A stretch of DNA of 64,000 nt from Dillenia suffruticosa (lineage: Eukaryota; Streptophyta; Magnoliopsida; Dilleniales; Dilleniaceae), in the NCBI GenBank assembly GCA_033439265.1, contig JAVTVX010000035.1, forward strand, positions 3,886,001 to 3,950,000, in the 5' to 3' direction. The notes under the pieces are model-generated. The model was not told the origin of the DNA, did no database searches, and saw only the letters and a list, made by a program, of their open reading frames with translations. Each line of letters opens with the position of its first letter. Positions within the stretch are counted from its first letter, which is position 1. Of this stretch, positions 25,932 to 37,859 are shown in pieces. Made by a program: the position numbers and the translations under genes.

Positions 25932-26462
25932 ACAGTTTCGTCCTATTTACTATCACGTGACAATTTTCTTATCCTTTGGTATCTAATTGACACTTGCAGT
26001 GCACTGCATATGGTCCAAACTGAAATGGGTGAAACTTTTACAACCATAGATGGAACTAACATGGGTGGAAAACTTGTCTTAAGATCATCATGCTGCCTTG
26101 TTTCTTACATCAAAATAGCTGAGTTTTGAAAGTTTTGAACTTTGCCCACGGGAGAATTAATTTTGAACTTGTCTTGAGAAGCTATTATGTATTTTTATCT
26201 GACAGATTGGGATTATTTTTAGAATATTGTTCTCCACATTCACTTTTTAAAGCATACTTCTGTTCTGCTTATTTCTTCTAAGAATTCCTGGATCGTATCT
26301 AAAATGCTTGAATCACTTTGTAAATTTATTGGCTTGAGATTTCAGATGGAGGGCTCGGTCGAGGAGTGCTCGATGAAATCTGATGAAGAGTGTGATGATT
26401 TGGTAATGCAAGATGTACAAGAACATGGCTGCTGGTCTGATGATGATGAAATCAAAGAGTAG
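20586..26462 (+). CDS. LPA1: P-loop NTPase of the LPA1 type (2-phosphoglycerate kinase-like)
   Basis: Seven coding exons: 20586-20720, 21689-22017, 23047-23128, 23656-24084, 24614-25351, 25577-25684 and 26346-26462, giving 645 residues. The family is named after rice LPA1, mutants of which have low seed phytate. It resembles archaeal 2-phosphoglycerate kinase, but the plant substrate is not settled. The N-terminal domain ([16 protein letters not shown], then LRYTR-like and [11 protein letters not shown]) is typical of the family. The Walker A motif GTSGCGKST (169-177) ends exon 3, and [12 protein letters not shown] follows. [11 protein letters not shown] precedes the conserved block from MGLMKKH through [22 protein letters not shown]. 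The C-terminal 100 residues are acidic and end SDDDEIKE. This tail is shorter than in the Arabidopsis relatives At5g60760 and At3g45090 as I recall them (about 730 residues). ATG 20586 fits the homologous start; an in-frame non-ATG upstream extension is not supported. Confidence 0.9.
25889..25926. repeat. (CT)n microsatellite in the last intron of the LPA1-type gene
   Basis: An uninterrupted CT run of about 38 bases lies in the intron between coding exons 6 and 7, about 400 bases upstream of the acceptor at 26345. No function is implied. Confidence 0.95.
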
Positions 26463-27673
26463 AAAGGTTTTTGCCCCCTCGCGGGGTGTTCAGGACGATT
26501 CAAGCGGGTTAACCCGCCTGGAGCAAAAGCTTGCAAAGAATCTTGGTTTTTTGGAGCAAGCTTTATCGTAATTATAATTGTAATGTCTTATCAATATATC
26601 TTACGAGTATATAGCCATGCAATCCCTTTTTTTTTTCTCCCTGATATTTCATTTCTATTCGTTTTTGGTTGGCACATTTTGGTGGATGTTAAGGGGCGCC
26701 TGGGGCACCTTGTGAACGGGGGGCATAGTCCTTTGACTTTGGGGTTGAATAAGACTGCCCCGAAAGCTTTTCATGGATTAATTGACGATATGTGCACTGC
26801 TAGTGTGGGAAGCTTATTGCTCCGTTCTGTTTGGTGTGTACTCATTTGATGAAAATTAAGAAACATTAACTTTGAAACAAAGTATTATGACTTGAGTACG
26901 AGGGTGACCCAGCTAAGCTGAGCGACAACCACCGAATCAAATCATGGTTTATTCTCCAATAATTGTGAAATAATTCACATTAAGAACTAGTTATTTAGAT
27001 ACCAAATCAGTTAGATAAATCTAACACTGCTAGTTTTATAAAATCGTTATTGTATTCGGATATTATTCTAGAAATTTCGGTTTATCTATATTTTATCTTA
27101 TTTGATCAAAAAAATTTGATAAAAAATATAAAATTTTATTATCGAAAATCAAAATAATTGTTTTTCTAATATCTCAAACTAAATTTACATTGAAGTCTAT
27201 GAGATTCTTTTTAGAAGAGTAGGATTCTAGATTTCAAAGAAGAGAAACAAGCTTACATTAAAAAAGCCTAGAGGATAAACAACAAAAATAGCAGCACATT
27301 TTTTTTCTACATTTAAACTTGTCCAATTTAGGCATATTTGAGGCCCGACCGAATGGAGGGCTTGTTTGTAAATTGGAAGAGTTTTAGAAGACGGTTCCGG
27401 ACCGAACAACCGAAGCATTTCCTCCTTGCAGGGTGAACCGAACCGCCCTGATGCATTAGACTTGAACCCGAAAAAGCAAAGAAGAAAAATCCCCCGACAA
27501 CGCCACAAGTTGGTGTCAATTTTTAAGGTCTGAAATTGGTTTCTCTAGTTATTTAACTCTCTCTCTCTCTCTCTACTTTATCTTCAAAAAGATAAACCCC
27601 TCCAAGGAGGAGGACGAGGAGGAGGTGGTGAGCAGCAACAGTTCATGTGTTAGAAATCGAAAGAAATAGAAAA
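26463..27673. other. intergenic region: LPA1-type 3' UTR and SIG6 promoter
   Basis: The first 120 bases are probably 3' UTR and contain a perfect 14-base palindrome, gcgggttaacccgc (26504-26517), beside a second GC-rich dyad (ccccctcgcgggg, near 26474). The middle is AT-rich with nothing recognised. A CT run at 27557-27575 and a GA-rich stretch at 27600-27630 make a plausible SIG6 leader. No TATA box stood out. Confidence 0.55.
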
Positions 27674-30600
27674 ATGGAGGTAGGAAGGACTGTCGTATCT
27701 CCAGCGTCATCTTCATTCATACCCAAAACCAATATTAGGAATTCTCCTTCTTCTGCTTCTTCAGGTACCTCATCATCATCTTCTTCTTTGGTGGGTTTTT
27801 TGGTTTGAAAGTTGTGGGTCTGTTTATTTAAGTAATTATTTTGTCAGAAAAACGCAATTGGGTGCTGCCCGAAGCCTTCTGACAGTTTCTGGGATTTAAC
27901 TTTGTTTTGAAGTGCTTCTTTGTTGTATGAGGATGAGTCATAGTCATTGAACTTTTAGTTTGTGCATAGTGCACACCTAGTATACACCTAGTATCTGATG
28001 TTTTGCTTGCGTTTTCCTGACTTTGGGTTTGCATTGTGTTCTTGACGTATTGGGGCTAGTAATTGTTTTGTCAGAAAAACGCAATTGGGTGCTGCCCAAA
28101 GCCTTCTGACAGTTTCTGGGATTTAACTTTGTTTTGAAGTGCTTCTTTGTTGTATGAGGATGAGTCATAGTCATTGAACTTTTAGTTTGTGCATAGTGCA
28201 CACCTAGTATCTGATGTTTTGCTTGCATTTTCCTGACTTTGGGTTTGCATTGTGTTCTTGACGTATTGGGGCTAGTAATTGTTTTGTCAGAAAAACGCAA
28301 TTGGGTGCTGCCCGAAGCCTTCTGACAGTTTCTGGGATTTAACTTTGTTTTGAAGTGCTTCTTTGTTGTATGAGGATGAGTCATAGTCATTGAACTTTTA
28401 GTTTGTGCATAGTGCACACCTAGTATCTGATGTTTTGCTTGCATTTTCCTGACTTTGGGTTTGCATTGTGTTCTTGACGTATTGGGGCTATTTGGTGAGG
28501 ATACTATATCAACAAACAGAAATGGGGCCTGAATCTTTTGATAATAATCCATAAGGTTTGTTGTAAATGTACCTAAAACGTTGATGTTCCCATGTTCATG
28601 GCAACCAATGTCATATTGATGGTTAGAATTTAGCTTCTTGGCTCTAGAAGTATGTTAAGTCTTAAAAGGATGAAGAATTAGGCCAGAGGAATGTGTTAGA
28701 ACTGAGAGATAGTATGGAGGTCAGGAGTTTCTTACTAGTAAAGTCTTCATAAGAAAATGGAAATTTTCTTATGGATTGTTCTTTTGCCTTTTTAAGTGTT
28801 TAACGCTTTTTTGAGTAATTTCTGATTAATTCAAGGTCATTCATTCTTGGGCTTTATTATGGGTGTGTGTCAAATAATACAATGCTTTTTGTTAATCTGA
28901 AAGGAAGTCATGGTTTGACATGACAACTGGGGATATTGCAACAGGATCCTACCTCATATCTGTAGTTAAGAAAGCATTTCTGCTTGTTGTTTGAGATAAT
29001 ATCTCTTTACATAATGGCTTCAGCCTCCAACAAAGGAATTTTGCAGTATGCTCAGATCTCTGAAAGCCTAATTCACCATAGGCTGCAGCCAAACATCAAA
29101 AGTTCCTTGTCGTTTGCTCCGCTGATTGCATGGCATTAATTCAAGAGCCGTAGTAGCTCTCCACGTTCTCAGTTCCTTATGTCTTTTCTGATGCCTAAGG
29201 CTACATTAATATGAGTCATGTAGATCATTATTGACATGATATGGATGAGTAGTTTAGCCATGCTAAATATATCAGAAGAGAAAATGAATGCTAAATGGAA
29301 TTATGTAATATTAGATAGTTCGGTAAACTTCTGATGGTGGCTTTGAGTTTGCATGAACAGGAAGCATGAATTCTGCAATTGGCTCCTGAGATCCGATACA
29401 AACCAATCAGATTGTTCACTGGAGACTGATGTAATTGCATAAAAAAATTTTGCCTCAATGTTTATTTAGTACCGTGCTTGGCAATGATTTGAGAAGACTG
29501 ACTTATATTTTGGAGTATACTGCAGCTGCTGTGCTGTCTTTTGCAGAGAAAGTTTTCAATTATCATGTTTTGTAACTCATCTTTGTGCAACTTGTGTGCC
29601 TATTACCATAAATGATCTTAACCGTCTTTACACTTGCTCCTCTGGGGGAGGGTTTGTACTGGCTTTGGTTGTTACAATTAGCTGAGAGCTACTCTCTTGT
29701 TCTTGTTGTTTCTTTTGTTGTAGCTGTTGTTATTAGGTATCTAGATGAGTGTTCTTACTTCTTAATTTTACAGTTCTGATGATTCATGAACAAGCAGCTC
29801 CTGCCCTTCAACCCATTGGTACTTCTACAACTCGAAATATTCCTGGCTCACTTCGTTTACAGGAGCAGCGTGATGAGGACAAGCCATTCTTGCAGACACT
29901 TAGAGAAGGGAGGATGGCCCAGGTTTGAATCTTCCAAAACTTAGTCTTGGGTGTCTGGGCGATGGATCATGTGTAAGCCATCCTGGTTTTAAGATCGGAT
30001 ATTTTATTGCTGTATGAAGTTTTTGTTTTCCTCAGAAAAATCCGTACTTATAATTATTGACACTTGTACATTTAGAATTCTAATTAATTTCTGTGGTTTT
30101 CTCTATCTTTTTCTTTGGGATATATGAATATTTACTTAAATTGTTTTCCTGTTAAAGGCAATAGTTGACAGGAGGCAATTGGAGTCAGCTTCGTCTGTTT
30201 CTGAAGACTACAAGGTTGAATATGAACTATACCTGAAGGAACTTGAGCACCATTTTCTTCATTTCCATGGTTTATGGTATTTGTAAGATAGTTCAGACTT
30301 GATCTATTGCCATTTCATTTGCTTTTTATGAGTATAGATCCTATCCAATTTCTCCAAAGCTGGCCCACATTTTAACTTCTTCAACTGGATTTTGGCTGCA
30401 GATTGCCATCTTTACAGATACAGGGGAAACCATCCTTATCAATGCAGTCAGTCATAGCTAATACTAAAAAACTAGTTGATGTTAGTAAACCACATAGTGA
30501 TGCGATTACCCTTGCAAAGAAAGCTCTATCAGCTTCACAAGAAGCAGCCTCCTTAGCTGAGGATTCTGAAGTATGTGGAGATGATGAATCACTATCTTCG

Positions 30601-32956
30601 AGGTCATCTTTTTGCCAATGTATTTGCTATCTACCTAGCGAAATGTCAATGTTAGTGTTGAAATGTTATTCTGACGTCTAAAACTTCTGTTTAGTTTGGC
30701 AACAACAAGTTCATATCTGATCAAGGAGAAAATAGTAAGGTCAACCCGGCTTCTAGATAGACGATCGAAGAAAAGGAGAGTGCCAATTAAAAAGATGGTT
30801 GATGATAGTTGTTTTCCTAGAAAGGCAATTCAACAGAAAAAGGCGACTGAAAGACTTAATTTAAATGATCCCCTCCAGTTGTTTTTGTCAGGCCCAGAAA
30901 CAACAGAGCTTTTGACCCGTAAGGAGGAATCTGAGTTAATTGTTCAAATACAGGTACAGTCATTCTCTATTTCTCTATGTGAAAGATGATTGATTTATGA
31001 GCAGAATGTTTTCATCTCTTACCTCTCAATTATGAACCAGGAGCTATCCAGATTACAAGGAGTAAAAAGTAGACTTCAAGCTCAATTCGACCGTGAACCA
31101 ACCTTAGTTGAGTGGGCTGAAGCTGTTGGCATTAACTGCTGGGATTTGCAGTCACAACTCTGGTCTGGGAGAAACAGTCGGGAGAAGTTGATATATGCCA
31201 ACTTCAGAATGGTAGTCCACATTGCTAAACAGTATCAGGGGCGCGGTCTCAGCCTTCCAGATTTATTGCAGGTTTACCTAAAAAGCATTAGTTATACCAT
31301 TTCATTTGATTTATTAAGGTTGCTCTTATTGTATTTTTTATGTTATTAAGTGCTTTAGATAAAGAATTATGTTTTAGGGCTTTATAATGCAATATGAGAA
31401 TCATGTATCGAATCAAGGGCAGCATTGGTAAGCCAAAAATAATTCATAATTATGGGTGTTTCTTCTACCATTCATCCAGCTTGGCAGGAGAATTTGTGAG
31501 CTTAAATTCATAGTTGTCTTTGCTAACTAAATCTTCCACACAGAACTATCGTTATCCTATAACGATAAGTTTGCTTGTAGAGCCCAAGAAGATGTATTCT
31601 ACCCTACTTTATTCCTTGTAATGACCAACAGAATCCAACCGGAGAGCATTTTAGATTCCAATTTTTGTTTTTCTAGTTCCATGTAGCTTCTTGGTCGTTT
31701 GTAATGAATGAATGGGATTAGATGAACGGGATTTATATTCTCATCTCACATGGTATGCCGCTGGCTTGTTGTCTACTTGTTTTAGGAAGGGAGCATGGGT
31801 CTTATGAAGAGCGTGGAGAAGTTCAAGCCTCAGGCTGGTTGTCGTTTTGCTACCTATGCCTACTGGTGGATAAGACAATCAATTCGAAAGGCTATATTTC
31901 TACACTCCAGGACAGTCCGTTTGCCAGTAATGAAAACTTTCTTATCCCTGGGAACTTTCTTGATTCTGAAATTTCATGCCATTTAATATCTCATTTTCGG
32001 ATTGGACTTTTTAGTAAGGATATAGGTTATTTGAAAAAAAAAAAAAATTGTCTGTCTATTCTATTCTTTCTTCTTTTGCCTAAAAGTTGTATCGATCATG
32101 TGGATAACTAAGATTTTTCCACACTCAAGTAGCTCTTTAATGGCTAACAACCTAACATATGTGCAGGAGAATGTGTATACCCTTTTGGGAAAGGTACAGG
32201 AAGCAAAGAGATCATATGTTCAAGAAGGGAACTACCATCCAACAACAGAGGAATTGTCAAGACGTGTAGGGATTACCACTGAGAGGTTAGAAAATTTGTT
32301 GCATTTGACAAGGATGCCTCTATCAATGCAACAACCTATATGGTCAGACCAGGATACCACTTTCCAGGTACTTATTTGTCTCTCCCAACTTTGCTCTGGT
32401 AGGTCTAACTTTTGTGAACTGGTATAGTCCATTCAGCCAAAAGGGGAAAATAAATAAATAAAAACAGGAGTACATCGACCAAGAAATGAAAAATCTTATT
32501 TGACAATGTTGTAAGCAACTTCAAAATTAAAGGGCCCGGTGAAAGAAATTTTGAAAATTCAAGGAAAACTGGTGTTATGTTTGAGGCGGCAAATTCCTAG
32601 TTAAGGTTGTGGTCATGTTATTAGCATTGCTTCTTTCATAAATTAACAGCAATAATTCATGCCAACAGGAGATCACAGCAGACCCGGAAATAGAAATCCC
32701 AGAAGTTAGCGTTGCAAAACAACTGATGAGGAGGCACGTCCGAAATCTATTGAGCATTCTCAACCCAAGAGAGAGGCAGATAATTCGGTTAAGATTTGGC
32801 ATTGAAGATGGCAACGAAAAATCTCTTTCTGATATTGGAAACGTGTTTGGGCTGTCAAAGGAAAGGGTTCGACAATTGGAGAGCCGAGCTTTGTACAAGC
32901 TCAAGCAATGCCTGAGGAGTCAAGGACTTGAAGCATATACAGATATGCTTGTGTAG
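27674..32956 (+). CDS. SIG6: plastid RNA polymerase sigma factor SIG6
   Basis: Nine coding exons: 27674-27764, 29774-29922, 30158-30282, 30402-30602, 30695-30953, 31041-31271, 31786-31926, 32167-32367 and 32669-32956, giving 561 residues (Arabidopsis SIG6 has about 547). SIG6 directs the plastid-encoded RNA polymerase to plastid promoters early in chloroplast development. The Ser-rich N-terminus ([17 protein letters not shown], then VLMIHEQ) fits a chloroplast transit peptide. Region 1.2 is [21 protein letters not shown]. Region 2 has [34 protein letters not shown] and [15 protein letters not shown]. Region 3 includes [10 protein letters not shown] and [17 protein letters not shown]. Region 4.2 is [20 protein letters not shown]. 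The N-terminal exons align with SIG6 and not with other plant sigma factors. Intron 1 is 2 kb long and holds three tandem copies of a 216-base block. Confidence 0.95.
27831..28490. repeat. three tandem copies of a 216-base unit in SIG6 intron 1
   Basis: Copies begin at 27831, 28058 and 28274, each with agtaatt[a/g]ttttgtcag, and the last ends near 28490 at attggggcta. Copies 2 and 3 are 216 bases long and differ at only a few sites. Copy 1 is 227 bases long because acacctagtat is present twice (around 27973-27994). Because 216 is divisible by three, an open frame of 191 codons runs through the array on the - strand. I treat that frame as a by-product of the repeat rather than a gene. Confidence 0.96.
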
Positions 32957-34420
32957 TTGTTGGGATGCCTCATGCACGCAATTGGCTATAGAGTTTCATT
33001 ATTGTGGTCTGCAATACGAGTGCTCAAGTGTCGATCAGAAATAAGCAAACAAAGTCCGTGTACGTATACTGCGGAAAATGTATATTTTAACTTCCATATA
33101 AATTTTTTCCTTACATGATGACACATCCAATGATTTGGTGATGTAAATGTTGCAAATTTGAAAGAGTAGTTTCTTTCTAAGCAAAAAGACAATCCTTGTC
33201 ATTCAGTCAAATATATGATGATAACCAATGTGCTATCTACCGTGGCGTCAGTTTCAGATCTAAAAATAGATTAATCTGTCAAATCATACAAAGATTTGAT
33301 GACAGAGCAGGCCAAATGGAATCTTGTCACTTATACTTGAAGATCATAGAATTAGGGCATGCCGCATATCATTGAAAATTGAAAAGAACGATCTGAGCCA
33401 GAATGGATTGTCCATCTCCGGTGTGAGTGCAGCTGCCTTTCGAAGGTGGTTGCAGATTACAAGGAAGAAAGCCTAAGCACCAAGGGAACAGAACCCGTGT
33501 TTGACTTGGCTCGGACTACTCTGCTTCAAAGAGCGAGCCTGGTGCAACCTGAAATTAAGCGACCTGGTTAAATGCATTATCCTAACTTATAGCAGCTATT
33601 TCTCCAGCCATGCAATAGCTAAGAAAAGAATACCTGGCCCAATTCCCCTTTCGTAACAGAAAAGAGAGTAAAAATTATCAAATTCTTGGGCGAGACTAAA
33701 CAAGCTAAAGGTTCAGATCATAAATAGTACAGATAATCAGACATCAGAATGTCTTCATGTTTCCACAAAACTCACCTGTAGAAATTCTCTTTTCGAGGAT
33801 CTGACAGGCCTTCTCTGCTAGAAGCAAGTAAAGAGAGCTACAAGAACATTTTGTTGTTTCTCGAGAAACTAAAAATTATAACCACGCAAACTACCAAAAG
33901 AAGCCCAAGAAATTTGTGACTAAGAGCAACTAATGCAAGTGGGACAACTAACCAGTCCTTGTAGGTAACTGAATCCAGCTTGAAACATCTGAAGTGGGTA
34001 TTGCAAATAGGCCATAAGGTGCTGAAGAGTCGGCAAATAAACAGCAAGTAAATGGAAATCCCTACACCGGGGGACCTTAGGTTATGTCAAAGTTTTGGCA
34101 GGACAAATGGCAGTTAGCAAAATCATGAATTGAATAAGCCACTAGTGGTCACTGGTGGTGTCGTAAGTACATAATGGACCATTACCTTCAAAATTTATAA
34201 CACACGACAGCCAGTGAAATTAGTACAACTCCCTGCGGAAGTGCAGGTTGCAAGCAAAAGAAATTGCATATGAAAATTTTATTGTACTAATACAACCAAT
34301 CACTGTGCTCCCCTTGAACAACCATATTAACCGGTAACAGAGATTGCCAAGAATTGTTTAAACCATGTGCGTCTGATCCTGTCCTATAACACTAAACCTG
34401 TTGCATGTACCAAAGATGAG
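32957..34420. other. intergenic region between convergent SIG6 and PPR genes
   Basis: It contains two facing 3' UTRs and spacer DNA of ordinary base composition. No protein similarity, RNA gene or repeat with clear ends was recognised. Confidence 0.55.
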
Positions 34421-36289
34421 CTATGCTGCAGTTGGATGAAGACTACCCACAAGTGAAGAATATACACTGTCATCAGGAGTCAGACCAGCCTCTATCATCT
34501 CATCATACAGTTTGAATGCTTCTTCAGATCTCCCTCTCTTAGACAAGCCAGAAATGAGGGCCGTATAAGTGACAACAGTTGGAATTAATCCCTTGATAGA
34601 CATTTCACCAAAAAGTTTCAAAGCCTCATCAACATTTCCAATTATGCATTCCCCATGTATAATTGATGTGTAGGTATAGACATCTGGCATCAATTTCATG
34701 CACTCCATCTCATCTATAAGTTTTCGAGCTTCCTTCATCCTCCCTTTCCTGACAAAGCCATCTATTAAAGCATTATATGTAACGGTATTCGGGTGTTCAC
34801 CTTTCCTCTCCATTTCTCGAAACACACTCTTTGCCGCAGAAATGTCTCCTTCCTTGCAATATATGTCAACAAGAGCAGTAAAAGTTACAGCATTGGGAGC
34901 GACACCCTTTTCTTCCATCGTGAACAACAGTTTCTTTGCTTCATCGTGCCGCTTCAATTTGCACAGACCATTGGAAATGCTGCTATAGAAAAATACATCT
35001 GCAGCAATTCCTTTATTTTCCATGACATTTTGCAGTTTTAAAGCTTCATCTATCATTCCTTTCTTGCAATAGCCATCAACAAGTGTGTTAATTATCACTA
35101 AATTAATTTCAATCCCTTTGTTTTGCATCTCTTTCACCAAAATTTCCGCTGCCTCCATCTGCCCCCCTTTACAGACCCCATTAATCAAAGCCCCGTAAGT
35201 TTGAATAGTAGGAGTAAGGCCTTTCTCAGTCATTTCATCAAACAATTCAAATGCCCTTTTCAATTTCTCTAACCTACAATTCCAATTTATCACCGTTGTA
35301 TAGGCATAGACATCGACCTTTATTCCTTTCTCACACATTTCCTTAAATAACCTCTCAGCTTCCTTAATCTTACCAATTCCATAGAACCATTCAATCAAAA
35401 GTGTATATGTTGCCACATTATGCAAAACTCCATTGCTCTCCATCAATCCCAATATTTCATCTATGCCCACCATAGCTACTTCCTTTCCATCCATCATATT
35501 GCGCTTTCTGATGCAAGCATCTAGCAAAGAATTATAAGTGAAAACATTAGGCTTCACTCCTCTAGCACCCATTTCATCGATCAACCTCCTAGCCTTTCTA
35601 ACATCTCCTATCTTACACAAAACATCAACCACCACACTCATTGCATATACCGTAATTTGAACACCAGAATCAACCATCTGCCAAAAAAAATTCACTAACA
35701 TTTCCACATTATTACCCCTCTTAAGGGCACGCAAGAAAACCATACAAGACCTCTCGTCAAGCTCAACCCCATTATTTTTCATATAATCAAAAACCTCCAA
35801 AGACTCATTAAACAACTCATTATCAGCATAAATCCTAAATAGCATATCTAACAATTTTGGACTAATCCTTTTTCCATAATCATATTCATCCACCAAATCG
35901 GCAATAACCGAAACTGGACTTCTAAGATTATTATCAACAACAACAGAATTCAACATAATTTTGGCCTCTGCAAACTTTCTTGCTGTTAACAATCTACAAA
36001 CTAAGATAACATAGGCTTGAAGGTCTGGTTTGTAAGAACAAAGCGTTTGATTTCTTTGGAGAAATTTGAAGAAGTATAAACAAGATTGAATTTTGAGATC
36101 TGGGTTTGAGAGAACAAGATGAATTATATCGGAATTGAGATCTGAAAGCAAATTTTTAGACTTCAGTGATTTAAGTTCAGAGTGTTTTAGAGTGGCGCAG
36201 ATGTTTTGTGCAATTCCTTGATTGGGAGATAAAGCTGGGTTTACAGAAAATACTTGCCTGAGGGTTTTGAAGACTTTCTGGGTTGTCAT
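34421..36289 (-). CDS. P-class pentatricopeptide repeat protein, probably organellar
   Basis: An intronless frame of 622 residues starts at ATG 36289 (MTTQKVFKTLRQVF). The frame is open ten codons further upstream, but only from a TTG, so the internal ATG is chosen. P-class PPR proteins bind organellar RNA one base per repeat and affect its stability, splicing or translation. About a dozen 35-residue repeats fill the region from roughly residue 155 to the end, with the usual pattern such as NVFTYNSLLDACIRK, NTVTYNALIDGFVRKGRM and TVVTYTALISGLSKRGRSEEA. There is no E, DYW or SMR domain. The N-terminus is basic and Ser-rich, which suits a mitochondrial or plastid presequence, but neither was shown. 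I cannot name an orthologue. One repeat is spaced by an insertion (about residues 265-280, MMDGKEVAMVG). Confidence 0.93.
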   Translation of the reverse strand: MTTQKVFKTLRQVFSVNPALSPNQGIAQNICATLKHSELKSLKSKNLLSDLNSDIIHLVLSNPDLKIQSCLYFFKFLQRNQTLCSYKPDLQAYVILVCRLLTARKFAEAKIMLNSVVVDNNLRSPVSVIADLVDEYDYGKRISPKLLDMLFRIYADNELFNESLEVFDYMKNNGVELDERSCMVFLRALKRGNNVEMLVNFFWQMVDSGVQITVYAMSVVVDVLCKIGDVRKARRLIDEMGARGVKPNVFTYNSLLDACIRKRNMMDGKEVAMVGIDEILGLMESNGVLHNVATYTLLIEWFYGIGKIKEAERLFKEMCEKGIKVDVYAYTTVINWNCRLEKLKRAFELFDEMTEKGLTPTIQTYGALINGVCKGGQMEAAEILVKEMQNKGIEINLVIINTLVDGYCKKGMIDEALKLQNVMENKGIAADVFFYSSISNGLCKLKRHDEAKKLLFTMEEKGVAPNAVTFTALVDIYCKEGDISAAKSVFREMERKGEHPNTVTYNALIDGFVRKGRMKEARKLIDEMECMKLMPDVYTYTSIIHGECIIGNVDEALKLFGEMSIKGLIPTVVTYTALISGLSKRGRSEEAFKLYDEMIEAGLTPDDSVYSSLVGSLHPTAA

Positions 36290-37165
36290 TTGAAGAGAAG
36301 GAAATGAAAAAATCTTCAATCAGACAACCCAGTTTTGTGCGTTCGAGTTCTTCGCTGCAGATATTGGAGTTAAACTCGAAGTGTGCGCTAATCCGAAAGA
36401 AGTCCTTACTGCGCCGAATTAGCGTATTAGGGCTTGAAGGGGCAAAACTAAAATAAACAAAAAAAATTCAAGCTAAAGTAATTTTAAATTGAAGGTAACG
36501 ATTGCTGAAAATTATTGGTCGGGGCTTTTTTTTTTTTTTCGATATTTTGATTATTGGGAGTTTCGTCCTTATTAATTTTGTTCGAGAAGTCTGTTAAATC
36601 TCAATTGAGAGGTTCTCTTTCAATAATGTTTTTTCCGTATCTAATAAAAGTCAAACTCTCGACCTGATTGATCTGGGACTTATTCCCCCACTATAAGGAT
36701 AATTTTACTGTTAGTGTCTCCCTAATGTTTATCGTTCCCTTAATTATATCTCATCAATTTTTATCAAATATTGTATAAATTAAATAAATTATAAACTAAA
36801 TCGATCTAATTTATTTATCTTAATATATTTTTAAAAATTATTTTTTAATTTGAAAAATATTTCTATCAATTTTAAATTATTCAAAACTAGAAATTTCAAT
36901 TTTTTATTTCTATTGATTTGTTAATTTGTTAAATTAAATTTATCCTATTTATAGCATTACTCTCCACTTTCTGAAGATGGCAATGCCTTTAAACTTTCCA
37001 ATTGCTTTTTTTTTTTTTAGGGTATTCTCCGTTTCCATTCAAAACAATTCAATTAAAAAAGGGTTTTTAGAATCTCCAAAATGCACCGGAGGAGCACATT
37101 CTTTTTATTGTTTAATAATGGTTTGCAATGAAGTTTTTATTTTAAATACCCAAAAAATTTAAATT

Positions 37166-37289
37166 CTCACAAAATTCTTTTTTTTTTTTTTTTTTTTTTA
37201 TACATAGGGGAGAGTTGAAATTGAAATCTCTAAAGGAAGGGGAATGATGCCAATTGGGCTGCTACTTATCGGCACTCACAAAATTCTTT
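37166..37289 (-). mobile_element. short SINE-like insertion with 15-base target duplication
   Basis: A direct repeat ctcacaaaattcttt flanks the insert (37166-37180 and 37275-37289). The insert is about 94 bases and begins on the + strand with a T22 run (37178-37199), which is an A tail on the - strand. The body read on the - strand contains caattggcatcattcccct and ends ctcccctatgtat before the tail, a layout familiar from plant SINEs. Its pol III boxes are degenerate: TGGC of an A box is present, and the B box is weak. It is probably a short or 5'-truncated copy. Confidence 0.7.
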
Positions 37290-37742
37290 AGTACAAGAAA
37301 TTTGATACATTTGCTTATGACAATAAAGAAAAAGAGAAACCATAAAATCAAAATTTTTACCACAGAATTTCTGATTATTGGTCTTAATTAAGACAATAGC
37401 AAAATTGTGATACAAGGATTCATGGAAACATTCTCTCTCTCGTTAGATCGATAGAAGCTGCCCTGCTTCTTCTTGTCTTATTGACTGTAACCAGGACTAA
37501 GCACGTTTTAAGCATTTTTCCCATTGGAATGGGGATATGTCTTAGTTATGCATCAAAACATTGCACTATAAAATAACACGGGGTAAAAGATTGAAGTACG
37601 GTCTTACCAACAGGAAAAACCTGGGAGAGCAAGAAACCAAGAAAACCATAGGTAGCATCTGATACGCGAAGTGCCTTTTTCTATTATTGATTGGGAGGAT
37701 ATTGGTGAAAAAAAATACTAAGTTTCAAAGATGGTAAGGAGG

Positions 37743-37859
37743 GTCAGCTGGAAACATTGGCAAGAAGGGACCATCCAGCTCAATACAGATGGAGCTGTAA
37801 ATCTTAGGAATAGCCAAGCGAATGCAGGAGGGATCTTCAGAAACAGTTCTGAAGCCTGA
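37743..37859 (+). pseudogene. remnant of an RNase H-like (RVT_3) domain from a non-LTR retroelement
   Basis: A frame of 38 residues reads VSWKHWQEGTIQLNTDGAV, followed by NLRNSQANAGGIFRNSSEA and a TGA. W..W..G.I.LNTDGA...N...AGGI.RNS is the start of the plant RVT_3 ribonuclease H-like domain, including the first catalytic Asp (in NTDGA). Later fragments (LGLQAVRWQNHGG near 37885) continue the match weakly after stops and shifts. There is no start codon, no upstream reverse transcriptase and no downstream domain, so it is a dead fragment, either from a LINE or from a captured host gene of that family. Confidence 0.65.

Noticed and set aside
27977-28552. 191-codon - strand frame in SIG6 intron 1
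   Set aside because: It is carried by the 216-base tandem repeat, whose length is a multiple of three, and shows no recognisable protein.
36290-36319. Ten extra N-terminal codons for the PPR protein
   Set aside because: The extension begins with TTG; the ATG at 36289 is the first proper start and is followed by a plausible presequence.
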